Notes: a model not told the origin generated them from the sequence alone. Counted from the first letter of the stretch, positions 9,705 to 20,044 are shown. The stretch is 64,000 bases of DNA from Steinernema hermaphroditum (GCA_030435675.1 CM059623.1:2196012-2260011), one strand, 5' to 3'. Program-made: numbers and translations.

Positions 9705-10826
9705 TAATGAGTTAGAAGCGAAAGCACATTACTTGATAGGCATTATTAGTCATCACTGTCAGCGTTTAATGCTGAATACACAACGAAGAGGTGGTGTTGC
9801 AGGTAGATCCTGCGTAGGTGGTGCAGTCGGAGTCCTGGGAGCAGGGGTCTCCGATCTGGTAGATGGGATCTCCCATCATGTTGCCCCTAAAGACAGCATT
9901 TCGGACCTTCTTGACAGAGCTAGGATCTTACTGAATGCGGTAGTTGCACACGACGAAGGTCATGGAGTCGGGTTCAGTGCACTGGGCGATTCCACAGCCG
10001 AATTCCGTGGTTGCTCCCCATGCCATCTAATCAAGTGGTTCATCTACGGTAACCCTCTGATCGCACCTGAGTGTAGTGGCCCGTTCCGGCGTTAAACACG
10101 TCGGGCGTCATCGTGTAGTCGGAGCTGTACTGACCCACTCCTTTCTCGGCCAGTTCGGACCACCACGAAGTGGGAGCGTCGAGGGCAGGGCCTAAAAGAG
10201 CGGATCATCTTCTGTAAGCAGGACTACGCTACTGTTTGAGTTCTGGACGGGGAACGTTGCGTAGATGTTCTCGCCAGCGTTGCGGCTTTCCTGTGGTGAG
10301 TGTTCGAACTGGCAGTTTTCTGCCCACGACTGGGCGATCGCCTCGAGGTCGCAGCTGTAGCTCAGCTGGTACATGTTCGAGGCGGTGGGGGCGTTTCCGC
10401 CGTCGGGACCGTCCTGCTCGAGGCCACGAGCGTTCGACGAGCGCAGCTTGTTGTGAGCGTCGACGAGGGCATCACGGTCAGCGGGAGTCAAGCCTCCGGT
10501 GGTGGGACACTGGGTGCCTTGGCTAGAGACGAAGACGAACAGTCCTAAAGGAGGTGTGGGAAAGGACCGCAAGTCGTGGACGAACCTGTGAAGAGAACGA
10601 GAGAGTGCATTGTGTGGAACTGAGGAAGTGTGCTGTCCATCGGCCCCTCCGGCCTTTTAAGGCCTCCAACAGAAGGTGTTTAGCATAATCGGCAATTGGG
10701 CTAATTCCAACGAAGTGGAACGGTTTCCTGTATCTACATCATTTAGGTCACTTCTCTATGCAAATTGACAAAAACAAGCGATGAAAACAGAATACTGGAA
10801 GAGGTGTTTTGGAACGGAAACAACCT
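9705..10826. repeat. Inverted segmental duplication, copy A
   Basis: This 1.1-kb segment matches 20045-21160 in inverted orientation at nearly every base, including introns, promoter and about 200 bp of upstream sequence. Similarity breaks sharply at about 9700 and 10826. It contains one complete CAP gene. Confidence 0.9.
9766..10610 (-). CDS. Secreted SCP/TAPS (CAP) protein, copy A, 225 aa
   Basis: Five exons on the minus strand: 10586-10610, 10233-10544, 10067-10191, 9932-10026, 9766-9886. The introns of 41, 41, 40 and 45 nt all have GT..AG ends, and total coding length is a multiple of three. A signal peptide (MHSLVLFTGLFVFVSS) precedes LTPADRDALVDAHNKLRS, the start of a CAP domain. Later motifs are AQSWAENCQFEHS, NAGENIYA, GHYTQMAWG and FVVCNYRIQGN, the CAP signature boxes. 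A short Cys-rich tail ends at TAA 9766. Length is typical of a single-domain nematode SCP/VAL protein. Such proteins are secreted and implicated in immunity and host or microbe interaction; the molecular role here is unknown. A TTTTAAGG box lies upstream. Confidence 0.93.
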
Positions 10827-11039
10827 CGCCCGGACGAGATGACCAGGACCAGAGGCATTACTTGGAACACTGGAGGGACGTAGGACTGGCTTGAATCCAC
10901 TTATTTATTTTTAAATACTATATGCTCAAGCAACCCATAGAAAACGCTAGTAAACAATAGGACAAATCTGACTGTCGCACAATGTAATTCCACGAAATCT
11001 ATGTAGACCTTGATCGGTTCAGTCCCGTGACATCCTCTT

Positions 11040-11991
11040 CTACAAAGTGTATTTGCAAAGCAGCGATCCCAGTGAGAATCCTTTGTTACACGGTGTCCAT
11101 TCTGTCCAAAAGATGAGTGACGGATTCAAATCATGTTCACCTACTATCATGGTCTCTCCACAAAACCACAAAACCGCAAGGTTCTGTACAGAACTGGCAA
11201 TAGTCGGGATTCCAGTCAGCAAAATCGAGCGGCGTTCCATCATCCCATTTCCAGTGGTGCGGCTGATCATAAAAGGCATCGCTTATGCTCGGCTTCAGTC
11301 CGATGATTATGTATCCCTGTTTTCTCCCTGAATATGCTGCTTAAGTCTCAGTGACGTGTTAGTTGTTAATACTCAGAGCTTCGCTTTCGTTCAAACTGTG
11401 GATTGAAGCAGCATTCGAAAAGGGATACAGCTTCTTACAGGCAGGGACTATAGTGGATTTATAAGTGACGGACGAAGTATCAGCGGTTTGCTAAAGTTAT
11501 GTTCATAGAGTGTCCGCTATTTCAAACATACATTGTACTCTTCCGGAGGCATAGAATAGTAGCAATAGGTCTCCGCGCCAAAGGTCAACTGATACCATCC
11601 ATCGCGGCAGCCACTCTTCTTGATCGCTTCATTGACAGCAGCTGTTAAGTTGTTCGTACACACGTCGCCAGATTCTCGATTCAATAGATACGATATGCGA
11701 TTGAGCGTTGAGGGTTTAGTTTTGTAGATCTTCTCAAGACCATAGCAAACTTTGGTGTTTTCGTCGAAATTGACCCCATGGATCGGTTTCGAGTACCACT
11801 CATGTATGCATTCTTTCACTGACTCTGTGGCAGTCTTGGTCATTGTGACCTTTCCATCAAAGTTGAGAGTTTTAGGAAGAGTGCGTACGTAGAGTTCTCC
11901 GGCGACCTGGAATAAATAAGCCAAATACGCGAGCGTTGAAACGAACTAGGGAAATGCTGAGAAGAGTTGCACAGAGGAGACGTAAAATCAT
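11040..11991 (-). CDS. Secreted C-type lectin-like protein, 260 aa
   Basis: Five exons on the minus strand: 11947-11991, 11532-11906, 11373-11490, 11145-11327, 11040-11101. The introns of 40, 41, 45 and 43 nt have GT..AG ends, and the frame closes exactly. The signal peptide MILRLLCATLLSISL is exon 1. Exon 2 is a unique Cys-containing region ending in GWYQLTFGAETYCYYSMPPE, the start of a C-type lectin fold. Then CKKLYP, ASIHSLNESEAL, GYIIIGLKPS, WKWDDGTPLDFADWNP, and a final C...LLCKYTL. The WND-type calcium motif is not preserved, so carbohydrate binding is doubtful. Exon 2 alone looks like a separate gene unless the GTATGT donor at 11531 is used. Confidence 0.85.
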
Positions 11992-12230
11992 AATTGTTGA
12001 GATGGCACTAAAGAATGATCTTTGTAATGTCGCGTTTCCGTCGAAACATCGGCACCATGGGTTGACGTCTATGATGGCGCCTCGTGTTGCAAGGCAACGA
12101 TCTATTTTAACATGAAGACGACAGCTTGTGATGCAAAATTCATGCAAAGTGCAACCAGTCGTATACACATTAAGGGCACTCTAAGGGTGCGCGGAAAAGA
12201 TGTATAAGAAAAGAATAGATTGGTTACTCT

Positions 12231-12850
12231 TTACGATAGAGAGTACTGTACATCAATAGTTACATAAAATCGAGGGAACGGCCGGCCGGCGGTTTTCCCC
12301 TTGCATTCGAGCGTTTCATGGTCGTCGTAGGAAGCGTGTCGTTGTTTTTTGAGGTCTTGAACCAGCTTTAATGTCTGAGGAAGCTGACCTTCTTCTCCTG
12401 GTGGATCGCCTGTCGAAAGCCGATCACGAAGAGAGTGGCAGTTTGGAGGCATTTATCTCGACCGGCTCGGGGCTTTTCCGGAATCTATTCTGTGCGATTC
12501 GGCCATCTAGAGGATCTGGATAGAGGCCGTCCGCGGAGGTCATCGGATAGTCTGTTAGATGCAGAGTTCTCCGGCTACCTGAACCCGAAAATGTGAATGC
12601 TCGAACTCCAAGTCTTTTACTCATGGGTACACCTTCTGCACCTCGAAATGAAAAGGAAAAACGGGAGAAACCGACCGGTTCCACGTTGAGATGCTCACGG
12701 AAGTGACATTCCAGACTCGTGACAGACCAGTGTCTTTTTTGGGCCATACTGTAGTCGTGGTGGCTTGGCGTATGGTACAGAAATTTAGTTGGGCCTGTTT
12801 CGAAACATGTCTAGAGAGCAATTTTTGTCACGATCATCAGGTACTCTTCG
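12231..12850 (-). other. Unresolved open frames, possible decayed gene
   Basis: Several overlapping minus-strand frames of 66-107 codons, none with a clear family. One candidate exon begins GTAGCCGGAGAACTCTGCAT, which resembles the start of exon 2 of the neighbouring lectin gene (VAGEL), but the similarity stops there. I could not find splice sites that join the frames. A further 86-codon frame at 12867-13127 is equally featureless. Confidence 0.25.
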
Positions 12851-13186
12851 GTCCGAGAATGTGACACTACTGTTTGTTTAAGTGCTTCCTAGAGACATGT
12901 AGCCGAGAGGGGGACTGAGCTGTGGCGGCTGTCCTGGTAGGTTTGTTGGAAGAAGCGTCTATCTGCCTTAGCCATGCGGCTACACCTACCGTCCAATGCT
13001 CGTCCAACGTCAGAGGAATGCCCGTCGCTGGTTGTGAGCTGTCAAAAAGCGTCCGATCTTCAACGATCATTCCGACCGGTCCCATGCAGACATGAAAACA
13101 CGCAGAATACAACTGTGATGGATTCATTCCACAGATGTTATAAAGTAGAAGAACCAGGACGATATTTACAAAACAAACATTTGAAG

Positions 13187-14099
13187 TTATGATCGGCGGA
13201 GGCTCGATCCTTCAGTGTCGACAGCGACCACCTTGACAAAGAGCTCCCTGGGCTTCAACTTATACAACGTAAATAAAGAGATAATGGTAATACCCGTGCT
13301 CGACAACATTGGTATATAATTAAGCACGTTTCGAAAGAGATCTAAGAGCTCGTATCCGGTGACGACTGTGCGCAGAGTGTTTGGAACTGTGGAAAAGAGG
13401 GTATGGACAATGGCTTGAAATAAGACAATCTGGTTCGCCTAAATTTCGAATAGAAGATTAGACCTGCACTACCTCAAGTACCTGCTTGTTCTCGAGTCTA
13501 TTTAAAGCGTTAACCATCTTCTTATAGTATATGCGGAAACAGACCACAAAAGCAATGTATAAAAAGGTTTCCAGAAATAAGACAATAGGAAAAATGATGA
13601 GTTGGACTATTATCCACGTTGACCGGACGATGTCAAAGAGAGCCGAATCGAATAGCGGTGCGATTGCGTAGAAAATTACAGCAAAGAAAGCGGCGAACGA
13701 GAGATTCAGGATGGCCAACTTGGAGCTCATCTTCCAAAATGTATATCTTATGGGAACACTGACGATGAGTAGCCTATCCACGGCAAAGATAGTGGAAGCA
13801 ACAGCGATTACAAAGTCGTCCAAGAAATCCGTCAAACTAACAAAGGAGATGTAGTAGTTGATGAGCGTCTCGTTTCGTGTGAAGACCACGATCATGGTGA
13901 GTTCAGCAGTGAGGAGAGCATAGCAAATGATGCTTAAGAAGCTGAATACGACGTTTACTGTAAGCACAGAGGCCAATGCGTTGAATGGAGTGGATTTTGT
14001 GAAGCGGCGAGTATAGAAGAATAGTGATAATGAGTTCAAAATGAAAATTGCACTATTAGAGAACAATAAGTACCAATTTCTATGCTTTGCGGACACCAT
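13187..14099 (-). CDS. Seven-transmembrane serpentine receptor-like protein, 289 aa
   Basis: Two exons: 13482-14099 and 13187-13438, with a 43-nt intron (GTACTT..TTTAG). The first exon holds hydrophobic segments 1-5: LLFSNSAIFILNSLSLFFY, LTVNVVFSFLSIICYALL, IAVASTIFAVDRLLIVSV with a DR motif at the end of TM3, NLSFAAFFAVIFYAIAPL, and IVQLIIFPIVLFLETFLY. The second adds TM6 (IVLFQAIVHTLFSTVP) and TM7 (MLSSTGITIISLFTLYKL), then a short cytoplasmic tail. The pattern matches nematode chemoreceptor-type GPCRs (sr superfamilies); I cannot assign the subfamily. It would act in the plasma membrane of sensory neurons. The start is the only ATG before TM1. Confidence 0.8.
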
Positions 14100-15626
14100 G
14101 ACGAAGTGTGGGCAGTTTAACTAGCATGTGGCTATTACTATTGGCTCACTAAAGTGCAAAATTTGAATGATCGTATGAACCTTATGTTTCTGCAGAAATC
14201 TTCAGGAAAGACAGAGCTCGCGTGCTAAATCTTAATGACCGAGAATCGCATGTGTTTTGGACCCATTCCCACACACATAGGGGGTGATGATCGACCATTG
14301 AAATAAACACTCTCTCTTTTGGTGAACTTAGGGAGCTGATATGAGGGCAGATCTTCATTTAATCTAATAATATGACGAAAGAGGTCAGGGAGTAACAGGA
14401 AACCGGGCATTCTACCGCTATCGTTTAAGTCAGATGCATTGAAGACCTTTCCAAGGCAAGAAAGCCGCTTTCAACGTCGTTCAAATCTCCTCTTTCTATG
14501 CCAAATACACCTTTCCGTATTCTCCAACGTTTGTCAGTTATCGTAACACAAGAACCGATTCCACCCTGATCAGTTCTAAGCGTTCTAAGCATTTCTGACA
14601 GAAAGACCGCAGCAGGTTTCACCCAGGATTTCGCGCGCCCATGTTTAATAGAAGTGTGGACGTAAAAATTGAACTTAAAGAGCTGCTATGAAAGCAGATC
14701 TTCAATGAAAGTAAAATTTGACAAAATTAACAAGAGATTAACAGGAGACCAGCAAAGTAAAGGGTGGATTTGAACAATTTACTTTGCTTCGCTCTCTATA
14801 ACAGCCGTTTTCGGCATCCAAATCTTCTCTCTCTCCATACCGCACACACCTTATCGAATTGTCCAATGCCCGTTTGTTATCGTGGCACAGGGGCCGACTG
14901 ATGGCTCTACTCGAAACGCTTGAGAGCGCCCGGTGAACCAAATTGCTCCTCTCACGGTGTTCGTGGCGGAACCACTTGACCGATCTGCTTCTTCCCCAGG
15001 GCAATTTGCTGTCCTTACATTTCCGCGATTCTGTGCGTGTGTTCAGTGCTCTTTTTCGTTCCAAATTAGAGTCTAATCGGCTGCAATCCTTCTGAACATC
15101 GATTTTATGTTCGTTCGTGTCGATTTTTCTTTTTCGTGAATGGAAGAGTAGCAAGTTGGGCTGGAGGAGAAGGCACATCGGCCGAGCGGCCCCGCCACGA
15201 ATACCATGAGCGGAACAAAATTCCCTGGGCAGTAGTTTGGCCCGCGGCACCGGACCGCGTCAAGCGTTTCAAGCGATCGTTCTATGTATACCACCGTCTT
15301 AAACTTTTTTTGAAATCTATGGTGCAGTAAAATGTATTCGTGCGACATTGAAATATTTGACGACCTCCGACAGTGCGATTTTCCTCGAGTAGTCGGTAGC
15401 GACGCGTTTCTTTCTAAGTTCGGTGAGACAGGGACAGGGAGACTGCTACCGAAAGACCGCGGCGAGCGTGGCGGTTTCACCCGGCATTTAGCTCACCCGC
15501 GAGTACATCATCATCTGGTCCTCTCCATCGACAGAATACGGTAGGCATCTGTGCATTGCGTCAGCCTGTGATTTTGTGTTTTCCCTTCTCTTCAATTAGC
15601 GTGCCAATTATGAACATGTTCATATT
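14100..15626. other. No recognised gene; two related 180-bp segments
   Basis: A 170-codon minus-strand frame (14738-15250) and others overlap, without recognised motifs. The segments at about 14450-14640 and 14760-14960 are diverged copies of each other in the same orientation, each followed by a shared ATGAAAGCAGATCTTCA/ATGAGGGCAGATCTTCA-like piece. A related stretch may recur at 15390-15490. This suggests a decayed repeat rather than a gene. Confidence 0.4.
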
Positions 15627-16274
15627 ATTGCATTCGTCAAAAGTCTCTAGCAAAAACGGAGAGGGCTCCCACCACGAAAATTTTGCGCGCGCATTTCACG
15701 CGCCAAAAATTTCGCAATGGGATATGCTCAAAATCATAGTAATTCGTTATTTTCTCTTTTCTGACGCGATTTCGTCAAATTTCATGAACGGACGGTTGTT
15801 GATCAGACTCTGCCGCGTCGAATGAGCCCTGGCTCGACTGCCAGCATGCTTTCCTCGCTGAGTTATTAGCAAAACATTAGTTTGCATTTGAGAGTTGAAC
15901 AGTTAGCTGGAGATTCATATGTTGGAGGCGTTCTAGATCACAGCAGGATCCATGCACAACATCTTGATGGGCAGCTAATCCATTATGTTCTTAAAAATCC
16001 ATGTCACACGATTCAAACGCCATTGTCCACCATTGATTGCTAATAACTCAGCGAGGAAAGCATGCTGGCAGTCGAGCCAGGGCTCATTCGACGCGGCAGA
16101 GTCTGATCAACAACCGTCCGTTCATGAAATTTGACGAAATCGCGTCAGAAACGAGAAAACAGCGAATTACTATGATTTTGACCATATCCCATTGTAAATT
16201 TTTTGGCGCGTGAAATGCGCGCGCAAAATTTTCGTGGTGGGAGCTTTGCTAGAGACTTTTGACGAATACAATAG
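15627..16274. mobile_element. Fold-back element, about 240-bp arms
   Basis: Arms 15627-15872 and 16037-16274 are inverted near-copies with a loop of about 165 bp. The outer ends read ATTGCATTCGTCAAAAGTCT and the core reads CTCCCACCACGAAAATTTTG followed by GCGCGC. Same family as 8498-9322. No coding capacity. Its right end lies about 160 bp before the first readable exon of the kinase pseudogene. Confidence 0.85.
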
Positions 16275-16734
16275 CCTGTTGGTTCTGAATCCCCTAATTT
16301 CCGCGAATCTATAATCATTTCGACGTAGTTCCAGGTTCATGGCCTCGTAAGCACCAGTCAACGCGACCAGTAGGCGCGGTGGATCTGCTGGGCAATGGGA
16401 GCGAACGGTTCCATCGCGGGAACCATCACTGTGATACGAAATATATTGCTATTCAGAAGGCTCGCTGGGAGGAAGCGAATCGCCAGGTCAAGCATCACCT
16501 GAAGTACAAGCACAAGCGCGTGAACCGCCTTGTACAGCACAAACCAATGAAATGCTAACCGGACGGTACAAAGTAACTCGAAAAATTGGGACAGGATCGT
16601 ATGCCACTGTTTGGCACCGTGCAGACCAGCAGCGTTGCGAACTTTGGCGATGTCAGTGCCACAAGTATTACAAATACGGTATACACGGATGCTAACTCTT
16701 ACTCATTCCAGTGCATCCGAAAGTTGAATGAGAC

Positions 16735-17024
16735 AGTTGTGTGGCGACACACCGAACCTAGTATGTTTCTCCTTTTTGTATCAGTGTTTGGTCCTACCAC
16801 GATTTTGTACACTACCGTCTAGTCTGGCCTAGCATTCTAGTAACGTCATGACTGACCATCTGTAGTGATCTCCCTTTATGTCGTTCGCCATCTATGTTAC
16901 GTGTTTACTATGTTGCGTGTTTTTGTTAATTATAAAAGGTTTAATTACCCAAGTTTGAGGTCCCCCGTCGTACTCGCTCTGTGCTTCCTCCTTCTCCGTC
17001 GTAACTCAAGCGTACGACTAAACA
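16735..17024 (+). mobile_element. Solo LTR A (290 bp) with 5-bp target duplication GAGAC
   Basis: Flanked by GAGAC at 16730-16734 and 17025-17029. Removing LTR plus one GAGAC rejoins the kinase in frame as RKLNETNDGGYRDRVVQ, which proves an insertion. It ends CTAAACA but starts AGTTGTG rather than TGTTG. It shares with LTR B the TGTTACGTGT segment, the SL1-identical block and a U5-like part of about 87 nt. Confidence 0.85.
16938..16959 (+). promoter_or_regulatory. Exact SL1 spliced-leader sequence inside LTR A
   Basis: All 22 bases equal nematode SL1 (starts GGTTTAATTACC, ends AAGTTTGAG), followed by GT as in an SL RNA donor, and preceded directly by TATAAAA. It does not continue like an SL RNA gene (no GTAAACATT, no Sm site or stem loops), so it is part of the LTR, not an SL RNA gene. 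Confidence 0.9.
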
Positions 17025-18040
17025 GAGACTAATGACGGCGGATATCGTGATCGCGTCGTTCAGATGTACGGTGAGTTCCAGATTGAGGTTCCCAATGGGA
17101 CGCATGTTTGTATGGTTCTTGAGGTGAGGTCTGCGTGATAATGTTCAAAGCTGACAACGAAGTCTCTTAGTGTCTTGGATACAACCAAAAGGAATTTGCT
17201 GCCAAATGTAAGCGCCGGTTACTGCCTTCTGAGATCCGTACAATTGCTCGCCAAGTGCTGGAAGGGCTACATCACCTCCACAAGCATGGAATTGCTCAAG
17301 GCGATCTCCACAAGAAGAACGTCCTGATCACGGAGAAGACACAGAAGCTGCTGGAAAATCAGTTGGAAGAGGCTGAGGAAGTGTCGATGGATCGTGAAGT
17401 GCTTAAGTCGTCTAATCTGAGTGGTCGAATTGTAAGTTTGCTTCTGTATTGGCTTCTCTTGCTAGTTTGGATTCTTTTCTGATTTTGTGAATCTCGTAAC
17501 ATGGTTCTATTGGGATTTCCAGTTCGCTAGCCCTCCCGAAGATCAACAAAAGTGGTTTACAGTTAAATCTCTTATTGGCATGTGTTTTAGAATGCTTCAA
17601 AGTCAGTGCAGCAAAACTATGAACAGTCAAACTCGGCACGGGTGGAAGACGGTGATCGCCTTCAAGATGATGGAACCAATCTCGTTCACTGCACCGAGAA
17701 GAAAAAGCGTCCTACGGGCTCGGATGACTCTTCAATCGAGATTGACGCAAAGTCGGAGCTGGATTCTGATGGGGGAATGCGGCGCCAACTCCAAATCCAT
17801 AGAGCTCAAAATAATCGATCTCGGCGGCGCGAAGAAATATGTATGTTGTAGTGTTAAGCGCTGTTGTAAGTGTGCTCCTTATAGGACAAAAACACGTGTA
17901 CTGTGTACAGTGTACTGTTTAGGACGATGAAGGCGATGTTGAGCTGAAAAAAGACCTGATGTTGGCCAAACAAACAACATATTATGAGAAAGCGAGATCG
18001 ACTGAATATCGAAGAGTTTCGCTCTCGCACGGATAAGTAT

Positions 18041-18345
18041 TGTTGCGTGCTGACCACACGCATTGATTCTCTTGTTCAATGTTCGTCTGCGTCTCACCGC
18101 GATTGGTCACCGTACTTGTCTGCGTGTTGTCTATGCTGTCTAGGCTAGCGACCGCTCTCTGTCTCTTCCATTCATATCGCGCCAGCCTTATGTTTGTGTT
18201 GACTAGCGCGTTCATGTGCTTACGTGTTCGCGCCTTTATTTGTTACGTGTTATATGTACATAAAGGTTTAATTACCCAAGTTTGAGGTCTCCCACCAGGT
18301 AGAGCTCTACGCTCCCTCAAACTATTGTTACGACAAGACGTAACA
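18041..18345 (+). mobile_element. Solo LTR B (305 bp) with 5-bp target duplication AGTAT
   Basis: Begins TGTTGCG and ends GACGTAACA, flanked on both sides by AGTAT (18036-18040, 18346-18350). Short inverted ends and a 5-bp duplication are the mark of an LTR retrotransposon; no internal region remains. It interrupts the activation-segment exon of the kinase pseudogene. A U3 of about 224 nt precedes an exact SL1 block, and 81 nt from the start of that block reach the LTR end. The BEL/Pao class is suggested by the envelope ORF elsewhere in the window, not proven. Confidence 0.92.
18265..18286 (+). promoter_or_regulatory. Exact SL1 spliced-leader sequence inside LTR B
   Basis: 22 of 22 bases match SL1 and are followed by GT (TTTGAG|GTCTCC). 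The position, 81 nt from the 3' end of the LTR, agrees with 87 nt in LTR A, as if it marks the start of the R region. Confidence 0.92.
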
Positions 18346-18350
18346 AGTAT

Positions 18351-18779
18351 CGACCTTTGTTTTACGGCGGTCATTCAGATGTGATTCTTCGGAGCTTTGT
18401 TGTGCGATCCTCGAGAATCTGAATGTAGCGACGTTGCTGATGCCCGTTTCATCGAAGAGCAAGGAAAGGATTTGACTCTAAACCCCGCATGTCCTACGAG
18501 TGAGGAATCCGGATGCTGTCCACAAAATGGACTGACCGTAAATGAAAAGTGGCCCAATGCAGCAAAACAATCATCAATGTCTTGCACCAATATTTTGGTG
18601 GCTAAGTGATAGTGACATATATCGCTTTCCAGGATTGAATAGCTGAGGAGATAAAGATATGATTACTCTCAGTGATCCAGATTTGGTTTATTCATCCACG
18701 ATGTTCTGGGTAGCATAATTATCCTCTGGTGAGACCTTTATTGTAGGGGCTATTCTTGGACAATAAAAGTTATTCTCTT
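18351..18779. other. Decayed sequence after LTR B; dispersed repeat
   Basis: A trace resembling kinase exon sequence (DVILRSFVVRS) may start at about 18377. The block about 18465-18580 (AAACCCCGCATG..GAATCCGGATGCTG) recurs in diverged form at about 54.5 kb, so it is a dispersed repeat. No intact gene. Confidence 0.4.
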
Positions 18780-19865
18780 CTATGCTCGCTGAATCCTAGA
18801 GAGCTCCACTTGTACATGAGATCCTGCCGGATCGCGTTTCTCGATCACCATTTCCAGTTTCACATCTCCGTATTTCAAATGGTACACTTGGTTTTTCGTT
18901 ACATTAGCTATCTGAAGCACTTCTCGCACTTCACTCTCCGACATAATCCCAATTACGATCCGATAGTAGTCACACCTCGCTTTGGTGAGAAGGAACTGGA
19001 GCACGCTTTTAAATTTCTCAGTCGTGATCTTGTAATACATCGGATCCAGCGCTAAACTCATCATTTTGTCCTCCAGAAACAGATTCATAGCAAGGTCCCC
19101 GATTTTTTCGCTGAAATGACCGAATTTGTAGACGCAGAGAAAGACTCTGTGATCGTGTCGCTGGGTCAAGAATCTCTCCAGGAATGCGTCGACTCCTTTG
19201 ATCTTGATGGTGTAAGGAAAGTGCTCTAAAGATAGGGACGTGCAAAGAGAGCTTGGAACGACGGAAAAGAACTGCTCAATAGCCAATCGATTACTGCCTT
19301 CGAAGACTACTTTTTTGAAGTTCATGCTGAGCTCCTCATAGTGGCCTCGTAGGGCTAACTTGAGATGCGAGACTTGCTCTGCGGTTAGTAGTGCGGCCTT
19401 TTTAGAAGAAATATCGATTCTCTCGATCCGAACCCCATGCAGCTGATGAATTTCAGTAAGGACAGTCGGGCGATCGATTTCCATCTGGTTCAATGGCTCA
19501 TAGACATAGTCATCGTCGTCTTCCAGCTGATACATTCCATAGATGTCCACTTCGACAACTTTCCCGTCCTGTGAAGCTATCTGCCCGAAGCTGCCTTCCA
19601 CGTGACACAGTGTGGACCGTCGAATGTCGATGTTGATGCTGAATATGTCGTCCACGATCTCGACAGGAAGGTAACTTAGGATTCCGGAAGTGGTGAAACC
19701 CGTGCAATTCTCAACATAATGAAGTCCGGAAGAGAGGCATTCCAAGATTTCGGGATTCATGGTGGATCCGTATTTTTGAATCACGGCATGATATTTCTGT
19801 AGTAAATCCTCACGCCTTGGGATAGGGGGAGGAAGAGCCATATCAACTGGGTGACTATCATCCAA
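18780..19865 (-). CDS. F-box-like single-exon protein (361 aa)
   Basis: Uninterrupted 361-codon frame. After a 57-residue leader comes TSGILSYLPVEIVDDIFSIN, a degenerate F-box-like L-P-x-E-I-V-x-D-I pattern, then a long leucine-rich region with segments such as LHGVRIERIDISSKKAALLT and HFPYTIKIKGVDAFLERFL, as in nematode F-box/FTH families. Same architecture as the gene at 3959-4927 but strongly diverged. Upstream on the coding strand are a TATAAA (19878-19883) and an ATTGG box (about 19866-19870), both very close to the ATG. Expected role: SCF adaptor; target unknown. Confidence 0.75.
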   Translation of the reverse strand: MDDSHPVDMALPPPIPRREDLLQKYHAVIQKYGSTMNPEILECLSSGLHYVENCTGFTTSGILSYLPVEIVDDIFSINIDIRRSTLCHVEGSFGQIASQDGKVVEVDIYGMYQLEDDDDYVYEPLNQMEIDRPTVLTEIHQLHGVRIERIDISSKKAALLTAEQVSHLKLALRGHYEELSMNFKKVVFEGSNRLAIEQFFSVVPSSLCTSLSLEHFPYTIKIKGVDAFLERFLTQRHDHRVFLCVYKFGHFSEKIGDLAMNLFLEDKMMSLALDPMYYKITTEKFKSVLQFLLTKARCDYYRIVIGIMSESEVREVLQIANVTKNQVYHLKYGDVKLEMVIEKRDPAGSHVQVELSRIQRA

Positions 19866-20044
19866 CCAATCAAAGTGTTTATAAGGGAACAGAGCGATGC
19901 AAATTTGTACAAGTTGGAAGCGATGCTTAGAGCAAAATCTTGTGATGATATTCAGCCGATGTCGAATGTGGACGGCAGATGATTCTGTTTTCGTTGCAGC
20001 TGCTTACGTTAATTTCCATACGGTAGAAGCCCAAACAACCCCTT
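19866..20044. other. Promoter-side spacer between F-box-like gene and CAP duplication
   Basis: Holds the TATAAA and ATTGG boxes of the minus-strand gene. Nothing else recognised; the CAP duplication starts at about 20045. Confidence 0.5.

Larger units (their letters stand above)
16435..18036 (+). pseudogene. SRPK-like kinase pseudogene with two LTR insertions and two frameshifts
   Basis: Readable parts: an N-terminal linker then GRYKVTRKIGTGSYATVW (glycine loop, 16435-16642). After a one-base frame change, SFQCIRKLNE to 16734. LTR-A follows. Then GYRDRVVQMYGEFQIEVPNG and THVCMVLE to 17123; exon 17171-17431 with RQVLEGLHHLHKHGIAQGDL and HKKNVLI; exon 17591-17840 with KIIDLGGAKKY; exon 17923-18036 ending ARSTEYRRVSLSHG. 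Introns are 47, 159 and 82 nt. Exon 17591-17840 is 250 nt and must change frame at a G5 run (about 17772). The catalytic loop reads QGDLHKKN where SRPKs have HTDIKPEN: Asp and Asn are kept, Lys is lost. Only a faint trace of the C-lobe follows LTR-B. It is the fuller paralogue of the remnant at 1.6-2.7 kb. Confidence 0.85.

Noticed and set aside
10236..10548. Plus-strand Arg/Gly-rich frames antisense to CAP genes
   Set aside because: Antisense shadows of a GC-rich coding exon, present in both copies for that reason.
11532..11991. Stand-alone 144-aa secreted protein ending at 11517
   Set aside because: A GTATGT donor and a 41-nt intron join it to three more exons that complete a C-type lectin domain.
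16427..18036. Kinase gene carried between two LTRs as a transduced cargo
   Set aside because: Each LTR has its own target duplication, and kinase sequence continues on the outer side of LTR A, so these are two separate insertions.
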